A stretch of DNA of 64,000 nucleotides from assembly GCA_964489695.1 (NCBI GenBank), contig CAZAZP010000002.1:10158-74157 (forward strand), written 5' to 3'. Source of the DNA: CAYUXU01 sp964489695 (GTDB taxonomy: Bacteria > Bacillota_I > Bacilli_A > Erysipelotrichales > Erysipelotrichaceae). The first letter of the stretch is position 1. Each line of letters starts with the position of its first letter. Below, piece by piece: positions 24,813-33,730 of this stretch. The notes under the pieces were generated by a model. The model saw nothing but the letters and a program-made list of their open reading frames with translations, had not been told where the DNA came from and did no database searches. A program made the translations under genes and the position numbers.

Positions 24813-26498
24813 ATGGCACAAGTCAAAATTTTCGCCTTGGGCGGCCTAGACGAAGATGGAAAAAATATGTATGTCGTCGAAGATAATCAAGATATCTTTA
24901 TTTTCGAAGCGGGATCAAAATACCCAGATGAAGAACAATTAGGAGTAGAAATTATTATTCCGGATTTTAGTTATCTGTTAGCTAATCAAGATCGGATCCG
25001 CGGTATTTTTATTACCCATGGTCATGATGACGCGTTAGGAGCTTTGCCTTATTTAATTAAGCAAATTAAAATCCCTATTTATACCACGGCCTTAACCGCT
25101 AAAATAATTGAATCAATTTTTAAAAAGAATGCGATTACTAATTATCATTTAAAAGTTATCCCACGCTCGAGTAGCTTTAAAGTTGGTAAACATACCGTTA
25201 AAACCTTTGGTTTAACGATGTCAATTCCCGATGCCTTTGGGGTGGCGTTATTAACTAGTCAAGGCTATGTTGTCTATACTAGTGAATTTATTTTTGATTT
25301 TGACACAACGATTTCAGCCTTCAATTCTGATGTCTTGGAGTTAGCGGAACTAGGTAAAGAGAAGGTTCTCTGTTTATTGACGGAATCAATCAGTGCGACC
25401 CATGCGGGCTTTACGGCTCCTGGCCATAAGATTACGGATTTAATTGAAGCACCGTTTATGGAAGCAGAAGCTAGAATCATAATTACCGCTTATGAACAAA
25501 ATATCTTTCGGATTATTGAAATCATTGAATTAGCAGAACGGCTCAAGAAAAGAATCTTTTTCCATGATAGTGAATTACGGGAGTTAATGTTAAAGATTGA
25601 AAAGCTGGGTTATTACCAATTACCAGCGGGCATTGAAATCTTAAAAGGTCGTTTTACCAATAAACTAGAAGATGTTGTGGTAATTGTTTCTGGTCGTGGT
25701 CCCCAAGTTTTCCGCAAGATGTTTAAGATCGCGACTGGCGAAGATGAAACGGTACGTTTGAGTGCGACGGATACAGTAGTTATTGGCTCACCCGTAGCTC
25801 CAGGTAGTGAAATCGAAGCAGTTCAAATGGAAAATGAATTATACAAAGAAAATATTCAAGTCATCTCGGTTAGTAAAAAAGCGATGCATTCTTTACATGC
25901 TTCTAATGAAGATTTAAAAATGATGACATATTTTATTAAACCTACCTATTATTTACCAATTAAAGGTGAGTACCGACATTTAGTCGATAACGCGAATATT
26001 GCGTTAAGTCGTGGTTTTTATGCGGATAAAATCTTAGTCTTAGATAATGGCCAAATCGCCACCTTTGAACAAGGAAAACTAGTCTCAATGGCGGATGTCT
26101 TAACATTAGAAGAAACGCTAATTGATGGTAGTGATAACTTAGATGCTAGTGGCTTTGTTTTACGCGATCGGTTAACTTTATCGACCGATGGGGTACTTGT
26201 GGTCGGAGTTGTCTTAGATTTTAAAACTAAAGCAATTATTGGTGGACCTGATGTCCAATCTCGCGGTTTGATTTATATGAAAGATGCAGATTATTTAACT
26301 AAAGAAATCGGTGAGATTTTAGAACAAACGATTGAAACAGCGGTGGCGGAAAATCGTTATGAAAATATCGCAATCCGCGCTGAAGCACGTGAAAAGATGG
26401 CTAAGTACTTGATTAAAGAAACGGGTAAACGTCCTATGATTTTACCCGCAATTATCGAAATAAATTTAAGTAGTGAGGCTCCAGCAACTAATGGCTAA
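24813..26498 (+). CDS. rnjB: RNase J2-type beta-CASP protein with degenerate metal site
   Basis: The 561 residues align along their whole length with RNase J: FALGGLDEDGKN at the N terminus, metallo-beta-lactamase and beta-CASP regions, and the C-terminal RPMILPAIIEI. The metal-binding residues are largely replaced. The HxHxDH motif reads HGHDDA (69-74), the HSIPD histidine is Met136, the TGDF aspartate is Glu158, and the P-x-H-GEYR histidine is Lys384. B. subtilis RNase J2 is also weakened at the first and last of these sites, and its gene likewise lies near spoIIIE. I infer a structural or RNA-binding partner of an RNase J1 encoded elsewhere, without nuclease activity of its own. Confidence 0.9.
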   Translation: MAQVKIFALGGLDEDGKNMYVVEDNQDIFIFEAGSKYPDEEQLGVEIIIPDFSYLLANQDRIRGIFITHGHDDALGALPYLIKQIKIPIYTTALTAKIIESIFKKNAITNYHLKVIPRSSSFKVGKHTVKTFGLTMSIPDAFGVALLTSQGYVVYTSEFIFDFDTTISAFNSDVLELAELGKEKVLCLLTESISATHAGFTAPGHKITDLIEAPFMEAEARIIITAYEQNIFRIIEIIELAERLKKRIFFHDSELRELMLKIEKLGYYQLPAGIEILKGRFTNKLEDVVVIVSGRGPQVFRKMFKIATGEDETVRLSATDTVVIGSPVAPGSEIEAVQMENELYKENIQVISVSKKAMHSLHASNEDLKMMTYFIKPTYYLPIKGEYRHLVDNANIALSRGFYADKILVLDNGQIATFEQGKLVSMADVLTLEETLIDGSDNLDASGFVLRDRLTLSTDGVLVVGVVLDFKTKAIIGGPDVQSRGLIYMKDADYLTKEIGEILEQTIETAVAENRYENIAIRAEAREKMAKYLIKETGKRPMILPAIIEINLSSEAPATNG

Positions 26499-28647
26499 AA
26501 AATCTAAAACAAGTAAAAAAAACACTGATAATTTTGGCTTTAAGCTGATTATTTCCTTAGCAGTTATTACTTTTTTAGCCTTAGCAATTTTTCAGTTGGG
26601 TTTTGTTGGGCGCCAGAGTTCCCGTTTACTCAATTATTTATTAGGTGATCAATACCAATTAGTGGCGATCTTATTAGCTATTTTATTACTTTGGTTTAGT
26701 TTTTCGCACGTCGGTTTAAAATATAAATATCGTTCTTTACTTAGTATTTTCTTAGTGTTTTCGGCTTTACTAACATTGATTACGTTAATTTACGCTCAAG
26801 ATCAAGCAGGTTTAAGTATTTTTCGGGAGTTTTTAAAACATAGTCAAGCGATCATCAATCAAACTGAACCAGCCGCGGGTGGATTTATTGGCTCCGCGCT
26901 TTATGCTTTATTTTATTTCTTGTTTGGTAAAACAGGTTCGCTTATCGTGGTTGGTGTCATGATTTTAGCAGGTTTTATTTTAATGTTTGACTTTAATCAA
27001 TATCAAAAGCGCTTAAAAGCTAAACTTGAAGCCAAACCTGCTGCAACAAAAACAGATTTACCAGCTGATATACTTGAAACTGAGAAAAAACGATCACCAT
27101 TTTTAAGCTTAGCCAAAGGTGAAGGGAAGGTTCAAACCTTTGCGAGTAATAAAACAGAAAGCCTCGAGTTAGCGGAAAGTCCGCGAACTAATTCAGCTGG
27201 GACCGTCAAAACTTTCAGTAATTATGTTTTACCGAATTTAGATTTACTCATGCAAGAACGACCAAGTGAACAAACCACTAAGTTAAATGAACAAGCTGCG
27301 AAAGAAAAAGGGAAACGGTTGTTAGAAATATTAGATAATTTTGGTATTCCAGCGAGCTTACGAACGATTCATATTGGGCCAGCTGTAACGAAATTTGAAA
27401 TTCGACCAAACTCAACGATAAAAATAAGCCGGATCGCAGCATTATCGGATAATTTAAAAATGGAGTTAGCCGCTAAAAATATTCGCATTGAAGCACCAAT
27501 CCCAGGGCGAAATGCAGTTGGGGTAGAAATCCCAAACGCGGTAGCGACACCTGTTCGCCTACATGAACTGATGCGCGCAATTCCTAGTATGCACGCTAAT
27601 AAGCCCTTACTTTTAGCCTTAGGTAAAGATCTCTTGGGCCAAACAGTGTATTGTGAGCTTGATAAAATGCCACACTTATTGATTGCAGGTTCAACTGGTA
27701 GTGGGAAATCTGTTAGTATTAATGCGATTATTACGACTTTATTATTACGGACTAGTCCGCACGAAGTAAAACTAGTTTTAATTGACCCGAAAAAAGTAGA
27801 ATTTACCCAATATGAAAATGTGCCACATTTAATGAGTAAAATTATCTCAGACCCGATTGAAGCCAGTTATGGATTAAAGCGGATCGTGGAAATTATGGAA
27901 AACCGCTATAATCAGTTTTCAGCGGTAGGGGTCCGGAATATTGCTGGGTATAATGAATTAGTCCAAAGTAAGAGTCAACCAGAGCTAGAATTCTTCCCTT
28001 GGATTGTGGTGATTATTGATGAACTAGCTGATTTAATGGCAACCGCCGGTAAAGAAGTTGAAATGAGTATTCAACGGATTACTCAATTAGCGCGGGCGGC
28101 GGGGATTCACTTGATTGTTGCCACTCAACGACCATCAGCTGATGTTATTACAGGTATTATTAAAACTAATATTCCTTCCCGAATCTCTTTTGCGGTTGCC
28201 AGTGGAACCGACTCCCGGATTATTTTAGATCAAACTGGGGCAGAACGCTTATTAGGTAATGGTGATATGTTGTATTTTCCGGTGGGAGAACCAGCACCGT
28301 TACGCTTGCAAGGTGTTTATGTGGCTGATCAAGAAGTTCAAGCAGTCGCTGACTTTACCAAAAATCAAATGCAACCAACTATTGATCAAGCTTTCGCTGA
28401 TTTAAAAGCGGTCGCTGAAGATGGCGCAATGGATAGTCAAATGCAAGATGAAATTTATGAAGAAGTTAAGGCCTATGTGATTCAAGAACAAAAAGCCAGC
28501 ACTTCTTTATTACAGCGCCGGTTTGGTATTGGTTATAATCGAGCTGCGCGAATTATCGATATGTTAGAAGCGCGCGGGGTGATTGGCCCACAACAGGGTA
28601 GTAAGCCTCGAGTGGTCTATCCACCAAAAGAAGACAGTCAATATTAG
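26491..28647 (+). CDS. ftsK: DNA translocase FtsK/SpoIIIE
   Basis: This is the septal DNA pump for chromosome segregation. From the ATG at 26491 it has 718 residues. Four hydrophobic segments occupy about residues 15-170, then a linker, then the RecA-like motor with Walker A GSTGSGKS near residue 405 and Walker B WIVVIIDELADLM. The C-terminal winged-helix gamma domain (LLQRRFGIGYNRAARIID) reads KOPS/SRS orientation sites. An earlier in-frame start at 26473 would lie further inside rnjB and is less likely. It ends in a strong terminator. Confidence 0.95.
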   Translation: MAKKSKTSKKNTDNFGFKLIISLAVITFLALAIFQLGFVGRQSSRLLNYLLGDQYQLVAILLAILLLWFSFSHVGLKYKYRSLLSIFLVFSALLTLITLIYAQDQAGLSIFREFLKHSQAIINQTEPAAGGFIGSALYALFYFLFGKTGSLIVVGVMILAGFILMFDFNQYQKRLKAKLEAKPAATKTDLPADILETEKKRSPFLSLAKGEGKVQTFASNKTESLELAESPRTNSAGTVKTFSNYVLPNLDLLMQERPSEQTTKLNEQAAKEKGKRLLEILDNFGIPASLRTIHIGPAVTKFEIRPNSTIKISRIAALSDNLKMELAAKNIRIEAPIPGRNAVGVEIPNAVATPVRLHELMRAIPSMHANKPLLLALGKDLLGQTVYCELDKMPHLLIAGSTGSGKSVSINAIITTLLLRTSPHEVKLVLIDPKKVEFTQYENVPHLMSKIISDPIEASYGLKRIVEIMENRYNQFSAVGVRNIAGYNELVQSKSQPELEFFPWIVVIIDELADLMATAGKEVEMSIQRITQLARAAGIHLIVATQRPSADVITGIIKTNIPSRISFAVASGTDSRIILDQTGAERLLGNGDMLYFPVGEPAPLRLQGVYVADQEVQAVADFTKNQMQPTIDQAFADLKAVAEDGAMDSQMQDEIYEEVKAYVIQEQKASTSLLQRRFGIGYNRAARIIDMLEARGVIGPQQGSKPRVVYPPKEDSQY

Positions 28648-28671
28648 GCGGACTTATTGTCCGCCTTTTTT
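28647..28671 (+). terminator. ftsK terminator
   Basis: The GC-rich stem GGCGGAC / GTCCGCC with a 5-base loop is followed by seven T residues. It overlaps the 3' end of the convergent pncB. Confidence 0.85.
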
Positions 28672-30102
28672 TCGTTTCTTTTCAATTAATTGATGTTTAA
28701 GATCCCATAATGTTTGTGATAAGTCAACATAATAACGATGGGGGAATTTATTACGTTTAACTTCATCCCAAAGACTTTGCATTTGGGCTTGATAATATAA
28801 CCGTGATTCTGCCAGTGTTGGTAGTTGATAAACTAGTTTACCTTGTTGATAAATCGGCAAATGAAGTTCATGATAATAATAATCAGTAATGACTTTACGT
28901 TTCCATGTTGCAATTGGATCAAATAATTCATAGCTAGTTAGAGGGATTACTTCATCAGCTAAAGTAATTAAATCAGCGATTGCTTTATGGGTAGTGGAAT
29001 CATAAAAGCGATAAACTTTTTTATACCCTGGATTAGTGACTTTTTCAACATTGTCACTAATTTTTATGACGGGAGTAATCTTTCCGTTTTCTTGGTAAGC
29101 AACCATTTTATAAACCCCGCCTAAGACTGGATGTGATTTAGACGTAATGAGATTTTCTCCGACACCAAAGATATCAATCTCAGCTTGTTGGTCTAATAAA
29201 TCGGTAATCAAGTCTTCATCTAAAGAATTACTCACTAAGATTTTGGTTTCGTTTAAGCCCGCTTGATCAAGCATCTTGCGCGCTTTTTTCGATAAGTAAG
29301 CCAAGTCACCACTATCGAGTCGGACACCTTTTAACTGGTAACCTTGCGGGATTAAAAAGTCTTGCGCGACCTTGATGGCATTGACCATCCCAGAACGTAA
29401 AGTATCATAGGTATCAACGAGAAAGATACAGTTATCGGGCATGATTTGGGCATAGCTGAGAAAGGCATCATATTCATTTTCAAATAATTGAATATAGCTA
29501 TGAGCCATCGTCCCAGAGACGGGAGTTTGATATTTCCAACCAGTGGCGGTATTTGACGTACCGCTACAACCGACCAGATAGGCTGCTCGCGCCCCTTCTA
29601 ACGCAGCATCGCAACCTTGGGCCCGGCGCGCCCCAAACTCAATCACCGCCCGTCCACTAGCGGCGGAAACAATCCGAGCTGCTTTGGTGGCGATTAAAGA
29701 AGAGAAATTAATGCATTGTAGTAAATAAGTTTCAATAATTTGGGCTTCGACTAAGTTTCCTTTGACGACCATTAACGGTTCTTGAGGAAACATTGGTGTA
29801 CCTTCCGGTACCGCAAAGATATCTAAATTAAGTTTTAGGTTAGCTAAATAACCTAAAAAATCTTCATCAAATTGGTTTAAACTGCGAAGATAGTCAATTT
29901 GTGTGGTGGTAAATTGGAAATTCTCGACGAAATTAATAAACTTATGGAGGCCATTAAAGATTAAATAGCCACCATCATTAGGTAATGAACGGATAAAAAC
30001 ATCAAAATAAGCTTCATGGTGATGTAGATTTTGTTTGTAATAAACATAAGCCATCGTTAGTTCATAAAAATCCACCATGAGGGCTAATTCATTTTTATTC
30101 AT
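28654..30102 (-). CDS. pncB: Nicotinate phosphoribosyltransferase
   Basis: The enzyme converts nicotinate and PRPP to nicotinate mononucleotide, the entry of the Preiss-Handler NAD route; NadD, encoded at 8.7 kb, does the next step. The 482 residues match the Gram-positive form. EFGARRAQGCDAALEGARAA, GTSNTATG, GTMAHSYIQ with the phosphorylated histidine, LVDTYDT and VRLDSGDLA are visible. It overlaps pncA by 8 bases and both are on the minus strand. Confidence 0.95.
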   Translation of the reverse strand: MNKNELALMVDFYELTMAYVYYKQNLHHHEAYFDVFIRSLPNDGGYLIFNGLHKFINFVENFQFTTTQIDYLRSLNQFDEDFLGYLANLKLNLDIFAVPEGTPMFPQEPLMVVKGNLVEAQIIETYLLQCINFSSLIATKAARIVSAASGRAVIEFGARRAQGCDAALEGARAAYLVGCSGTSNTATGWKYQTPVSGTMAHSYIQLFENEYDAFLSYAQIMPDNCIFLVDTYDTLRSGMVNAIKVAQDFLIPQGYQLKGVRLDSGDLAYLSKKARKMLDQAGLNETKILVSNSLDEDLITDLLDQQAEIDIFGVGENLITSKSHPVLGGVYKMVAYQENGKITPVIKISDNVEKVTNPGYKKVYRFYDSTTHKAIADLITLADEVIPLTSYELFDPIATWKRKVITDYYYHELHLPIYQQGKLVYQLPTLAESRLYYQAQMQSLWDEVKRNKFPHRYYVDLSQTLWDLKHQLIEKKRKKGGQ

Positions 30103-30658
30103 GATAAGACTCCTTTATAATTATGCCTGCTTGTTGCATCAGGTTTAAAGCCATTATGTGATAAGGTTCAGCGGAATGATGAGCCAAGTCGAAAGTATAA
30201 GTTGCGGGTTTAATCACAGAGATGGGGACTTTTTGATTGGTTTGATTAAAATGTGTTTTAAGGGTTAAAGCTAACTGTAAAACACAAATATCAGTACAAC
30301 AACCAACTAACACGATTTCTTGATAAGTTTCAGTTAATAAGTCGCTAAACCCCGGGGCAAAAAATCCATTAGTTGAATTTTTTTCGATTAAGGTTAATTG
30401 CGTTTGGTAAGGTAATAATTCCGCGACTAAGGCCGATTCGGTAGTACCTTTGAGACAATGGGGTGGGAAGCTTTGAAATTCGGCAGCGTCTTCACTATGC
30501 GCATCCGCTAACGCCACGATTTTATCTTGATTGGCTAAGGCGGCTTCAAGCGCTGTTATCACGGGTGGGATAATTTGAGCAATCTTGGGGTCAGCCAGTG
30601 CTCCTTCGGTAATAAAACCATTAATCACATCAACAATCACTAAGAGTTTTTTTGGCAT
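30095..30658 (-). CDS. pncA: Nicotinamidase-like cysteine hydrolase
   Basis: The 187-residue isochorismatase-fold enzyme deamidates nicotinamide to nicotinate for PncB next door. VIVDVINGF supplies the catalytic aspartate, the lysine is in CLKGTTES, and the nucleophile is in VGCCTDICV near residue 130. The metal-ligand histidine and aspartate are in ALADAHSED. The start at 30658 is chosen because AAAGGGGGA lies just upstream; a longer open frame to 30721 has no ribosome site. With pncB it forms a two-gene NAD-salvage operon. Confidence 0.92.
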   Translation of the reverse strand: MPKKLLVIVDVINGFITEGALADPKIAQIIPPVITALEAALANQDKIVALADAHSEDAAEFQSFPPHCLKGTTESALVAELLPYQTQLTLIEKNSTNGFFAPGFSDLLTETYQEIVLVGCCTDICVLQLALTLKTHFNQTNQKVPISVIKPATYTFDLAHHSAEPYHIMALNLMQQAGIIIKESYHE

Positions 30659-30687
30659 TTGGATTGGTCCCCCTTTAACTATTAGTA

Positions 30688-30693
30688 TATAAT
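30688..30693 (+). promoter_or_regulatory. -10 element of the M16 peptidase operon in a divergent promoter region
   Basis: TATAAT lies 40 bases before the ymfF-like ATG. The same short region also reads TATACT on the minus strand, so the pncA promoter probably overlaps it. Confidence 0.45.
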
Positions 30694-30732
30694 GATTCTT
30701 ATCGGTTGTATAGTCTAGCAAAGGAGCCGGGG

Positions 30733-31935
30733 ATGAACCAAATTCAAGTAATTACGACAGAGAAATTTCAAGATAATCAGTTAGTTTTACGATTTTCTAC
30801 ACCATTAGATGCTCGTTTTGCTATTCAAAGAACGATCTTAGCCCAAATGTTAGTTGATCGCTGCCAAGCCTATCCGAGCAAACAAGCTATGAATTATGCC
30901 CTAGATGAACTTTATGGAACGGATTTAAGTGCTCAGGTGTTTAATATTGGTTATTTACATGTCTTAGAAATTTCGTTGCGGTTTTTAAAACAAGCGTTAA
31001 TTGGAGTTAATTTATTAAACTCAGCAGTAAGCTTTTTAAAGCAATTGCTTTATCAACCCTTATTAACCCCAGCTCTGTTTAATGAAGCGAAAGATAAAGT
31101 TTTAGATGCTTTAGACCGGATTAAAGATAATCCGAATCAATATAATGTATTAGAAAGCTTGAAAGTGGCGGGCCAAGGTTATCCCTTAGGAATTAGTAAT
31201 TATGGTGAAGCTACAATGATCCAAAGTATTACCTTAGCTGAGATTCAGGCTGCTTATCACACCTTAATTACCCAAGACCGTTTAGATTGTTTTTGGTTAG
31301 GTGAAAAGCGCTCGGATATTGTGGAACTTTTAGCAACCAATTTCAATTTTTTTGAGGTAGCAATCAGTCGTTCTTTTTATAACTTTTCTCCAAAGCTGAC
31401 TCAAGAGATTAACTTACAACGACCAATTCAGCAAACCTATTTAACTTTGGTTTATAATACGACGATTAGTCGCCTTGAGCCCGCTTATTGGGCTCTACAA
31501 GTCGTTAATACCGTCTTTGGACAAGCCTCTATTTCATTACTATTTCAAGAAGTTCGGGAAAAACATAGTCTTTGTTATTCGATTGGTTCGCAACTACTTG
31601 GTAATGATGGGGTCTTAATTGTTCATACTGGTATCCGTTTTGATGCCAAAGCACAGGTCTTAAAGCTGATTGCGGAAAACTTAGACCGGTTAAAAAGGGG
31701 TGGTATTTCTTTCGAGTTATTAAGTACCGCTAAACGGTTGTTAATTGATCGACTTTTACGGAGTGAAGACTATAGTTCTGCTGTCATTAATCGCGCTTAT
31801 TTTCAACTTTTAACCCAGCAGCCAGAAAGCTTAGCTCAAATTTTAGCTGAAATTGAAGCAGTTGATTTAAAATCTTTAGCGCAAGCTGCTACTAGCTTAA
31901 CATTAAACACTGTGGTTACTTTAGCAAAGGAATAA
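30733..31935 (+). CDS. ymfF: M16 family peptidase-like protein, YmfF type
   Basis: This 400-residue protein has the two-domain inverzincin fold and ends in the M16 C-terminal half (LFQEVREKHSLCYSIGSQL). It lacks the HXXEH zinc motif, so by itself it should be inactive. It precedes a YmfH homologue with an intact motif, so the pair probably forms a heterodimer, as proposed for many M16 pairs. The ATG at 30733 has AAGGAG 6 bases upstream; an in-frame start at 30706 lacks one. Confidence 0.88.
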   Translation: MNQIQVITTEKFQDNQLVLRFSTPLDARFAIQRTILAQMLVDRCQAYPSKQAMNYALDELYGTDLSAQVFNIGYLHVLEISLRFLKQALIGVNLLNSAVSFLKQLLYQPLLTPALFNEAKDKVLDALDRIKDNPNQYNVLESLKVAGQGYPLGISNYGEATMIQSITLAEIQAAYHTLITQDRLDCFWLGEKRSDIVELLATNFNFFEVAISRSFYNFSPKLTQEINLQRPIQQTYLTLVYNTTISRLEPAYWALQVVNTVFGQASISLLFQEVREKHSLCYSIGSQLLGNDGVLIVHTGIRFDAKAQVLKLIAENLDRLKRGGISFELLSTAKRLLIDRLLRSEDYSSAVINRAYFQLLTQQPESLAQILAEIEAVDLKSLAQAATSLTLNTVVTLAKE

Positions 31936-31938
31936 ATT

Positions 31939-33183
31939 ATGACAATTAACTCAACTTTAACTGATTATTCAGTAACAACAACTTTAGCTAATGGCATTAA
32001 AGTCGTAATCTTACATCAACCTGATTTTGTGATTAGTAGTGCGGCGATTGGCGTCGCTTATGGAGCGTTAGATTTTAAACAATGCCTAAATAAACAAGAG
32101 ATTAGTGTACCCGCGGGGACGGCCCACTTTTTAGAACATAAAATGTTTGAAGATAAATCAGGCGATTTAATGAATCAATTTGCGGAGCTCGGAGCGTCAG
32201 TCAACGCTTTTACTTCCTATGAAGAAACAATTTACTATTTTCAAACAACTAATTCAGAGTTATTACCCGCTTTAAGCTTGTTAATAAAACTAGTTAGTAG
32301 TTTAACGATTGATGAAACTGCAGTAAAAAAAGAACAAGGGATTATTATTGAAGAACTATTAATGTACTTACAGATGCCGGATAGTCAACTTTATTTTCAA
32401 ACTTTGCGGAACATGTATCATCATTACCCCTTAAAATACGATATTGGTGGTGATGAAGCTAGTGTTTTAGCGATTACACCAGCTAGTTTAAAAACAGCCT
32501 TTGACACAAATTATCATCCGAGTCAATTGACGTTAGTGATTAGTACACCTATTTTACCTGAAAAAATCATCGCCCAATTAAACGGTCTGACGCTAATTAA
32601 CCCGCCCGCGTTAAAGGAAAAACCTACCCGGTTCAACTACGCTGAAGCACCAACTTGTGCCTTGCCTTATACCGCTTTAGCTTTACCGGTGGATAATTCT
32701 AAAGTCGCATTAGGAATAAAATTATTACCGATGAATAATTATCTAGTCTTAGAATTAGCCTTAAAGTTTTGGTTAAAAACAATTTTCTCAGTCATGAATC
32801 CTGCTTATCAAACGTGGTTGGATCAGAAGTTGATAAACGACTATTTTGATTATGAAATTAGTTGTAAAAAAGATTATGCCTATTTGATGTTCTTTAATGA
32901 AAAAACTAATCCCACTACCTTTCAAGCATTTATTAATGAAGCATTAAGTCAAAGAACCATTGCTTTAACTGATTTTAAACAGCTACAGAAAAATTTCTAT
33001 AGTAATGCGCGCTTAACTTTTAATAGCACGATGGACTTAACCTTAAGCTATTTACGCCAGCACTTAGCGGATGAGAACCTTTTTGAAAATTTAGCTTTAC
33101 TAACTACCCTTAGTTTGAAAGAATTAAATCAATTAATCGGACAACTAGATTTGTCTGCCCAAACCATCGTTGAAATTAAATAA
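31939..33183 (+). CDS. ymfH: M16 family zinc peptidase, YmfH type
   Basis: The 414-residue zinc peptidase contains the inverted motif HFLEHKMFED (His-X2-Glu-His near residue 66) and the second glutamate in the EQGIIIEELLMYLQMPD helix. In B. subtilis ymfF and ymfH are adjacent and lie between spoIIIE and ymfM; here they lie near ftsK and rnjB but on the other side of the pnc genes. The physiological substrate is unknown. The gene starts 3 bases after the partner. Confidence 0.9.
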   Translation: MTINSTLTDYSVTTTLANGIKVVILHQPDFVISSAAIGVAYGALDFKQCLNKQEISVPAGTAHFLEHKMFEDKSGDLMNQFAELGASVNAFTSYEETIYYFQTTNSELLPALSLLIKLVSSLTIDETAVKKEQGIIIEELLMYLQMPDSQLYFQTLRNMYHHYPLKYDIGGDEASVLAITPASLKTAFDTNYHPSQLTLVISTPILPEKIIAQLNGLTLINPPALKEKPTRFNYAEAPTCALPYTALALPVDNSKVALGIKLLPMNNYLVLELALKFWLKTIFSVMNPAYQTWLDQKLINDYFDYEISCKKDYAYLMFFNEKTNPTTFQAFINEALSQRTIALTDFKQLQKNFYSNARLTFNSTMDLTLSYLRQHLADENLFENLALLTTLSLKELNQLIGQLDLSAQTIVEIK

Positions 33184-33193
33184 GACAGTTCAA

Positions 33194-33284
33194 GGCATAT
33201 TTGATAGTTTTCGGCTTTTAGACCACTTATTTTGGTTAAAATAGGCATATTTAGGCGAATTTCAACCGTTTTTAGCAAATATGG
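33194..33284. repeat. Paired GGCATATTT sites and an inverted CAAATATGG upstream of ssb-like gene
   Basis: GGCATATTT occurs at 33194-33202 and 33244-33252, exactly 50 bases apart. CAAATATGG, close to the reverse complement, lies at 33276-33284 just before the promoter. The spacing (about five helical turns) suggests regulator sites; this is inference. Confidence 0.4.
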
Positions 33285-33288
33285 TTGC

Positions 33289-33316
33289 TTGAATTTTACT
33301 GGAACTTTTTTATAAT
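33289..33316 (+). promoter_or_regulatory. Promoter of ssb-like gene
   Basis: TTGAAT (33289-33294), a 16-base spacer and TATAAT (33311-33316). It predicts a transcript start near 33323. Confidence 0.6.
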
Positions 33317-33344
33317 ATGGTCCAGGAAAGGAATGAGCTTAATT

Positions 33345-33665
33345 ATGATGAATACGTTTGTTTTAGTGGGTAAAATTGCGGAGTTACCAGAATTAAAGGA
33401 AACAAGTAGTGGTTTTAAAGTTGCTTCGATGATTATTGAAGTGGAGCGGAGTTTTAAAAATGTTGATGGTTTATATGAGCATGATTATTTCCCACTAACT
33501 TTATGGAAAGGATTAGCCGAGACTACGACTGAGATAGCTAATATCGATGATGTAGTGGCGATTAAAGGTCGGGTTCAGTCGAATCGCTTTGAAAGTAATA
33601 ACCGCGTTTATTATAATCATGAATTCATTGCGGAGAAATTGAGTTTTATTAAAAAAGCTAATTAA
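33345..33665 (+). CDS. Short single-stranded DNA-binding protein
   Basis: The 106-residue protein is one OB-fold of the bacterial SSB type: MNTFVLVGKIAELPEL, FKVASMIIEVERSF, YFPLTLWKGLAE, and the strand DDVVAIKGRVQSN. It lacks the glycine/glutamine-rich tail and the acidic C-terminal tip that bind partner proteins, so it resembles accessory SsbB/YwpH-type proteins more than the essential SSB. In-frame ATGs at 33333 and 33348 are alternative starts. It has its own promoter and terminator. Confidence 0.85.
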   Translation: MMNTFVLVGKIAELPELKETSSGFKVASMIIEVERSFKNVDGLYEHDYFPLTLWKGLAETTTEIANIDDVVAIKGRVQSNRFESNNRVYYNHEFIAEKLSFIKKAN

Positions 33666-33679
33666 GGATTAGCTTTTTT
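33651..33679 (+). terminator. ssb-like gene terminator
   Basis: The 12-bp stem AAAAAAGCTAAT / ATTAGCTTTTTT with a 5-base loop includes the stop codon of the gene. Confidence 0.8.
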
Positions 33680-33730
33680 TCTATGTGCTGGAATTTTTGT
33701 GCTAAACTGGTGGTAGAATGGAGCGATAAC

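Noticed and set aside
33666..33730. Earlier start of ThyA at 33683
   Set aside because: It would begin in the previous gene's terminator region and adds 16 residues unlike the family; the ATG at 33731 has a ribosome site.
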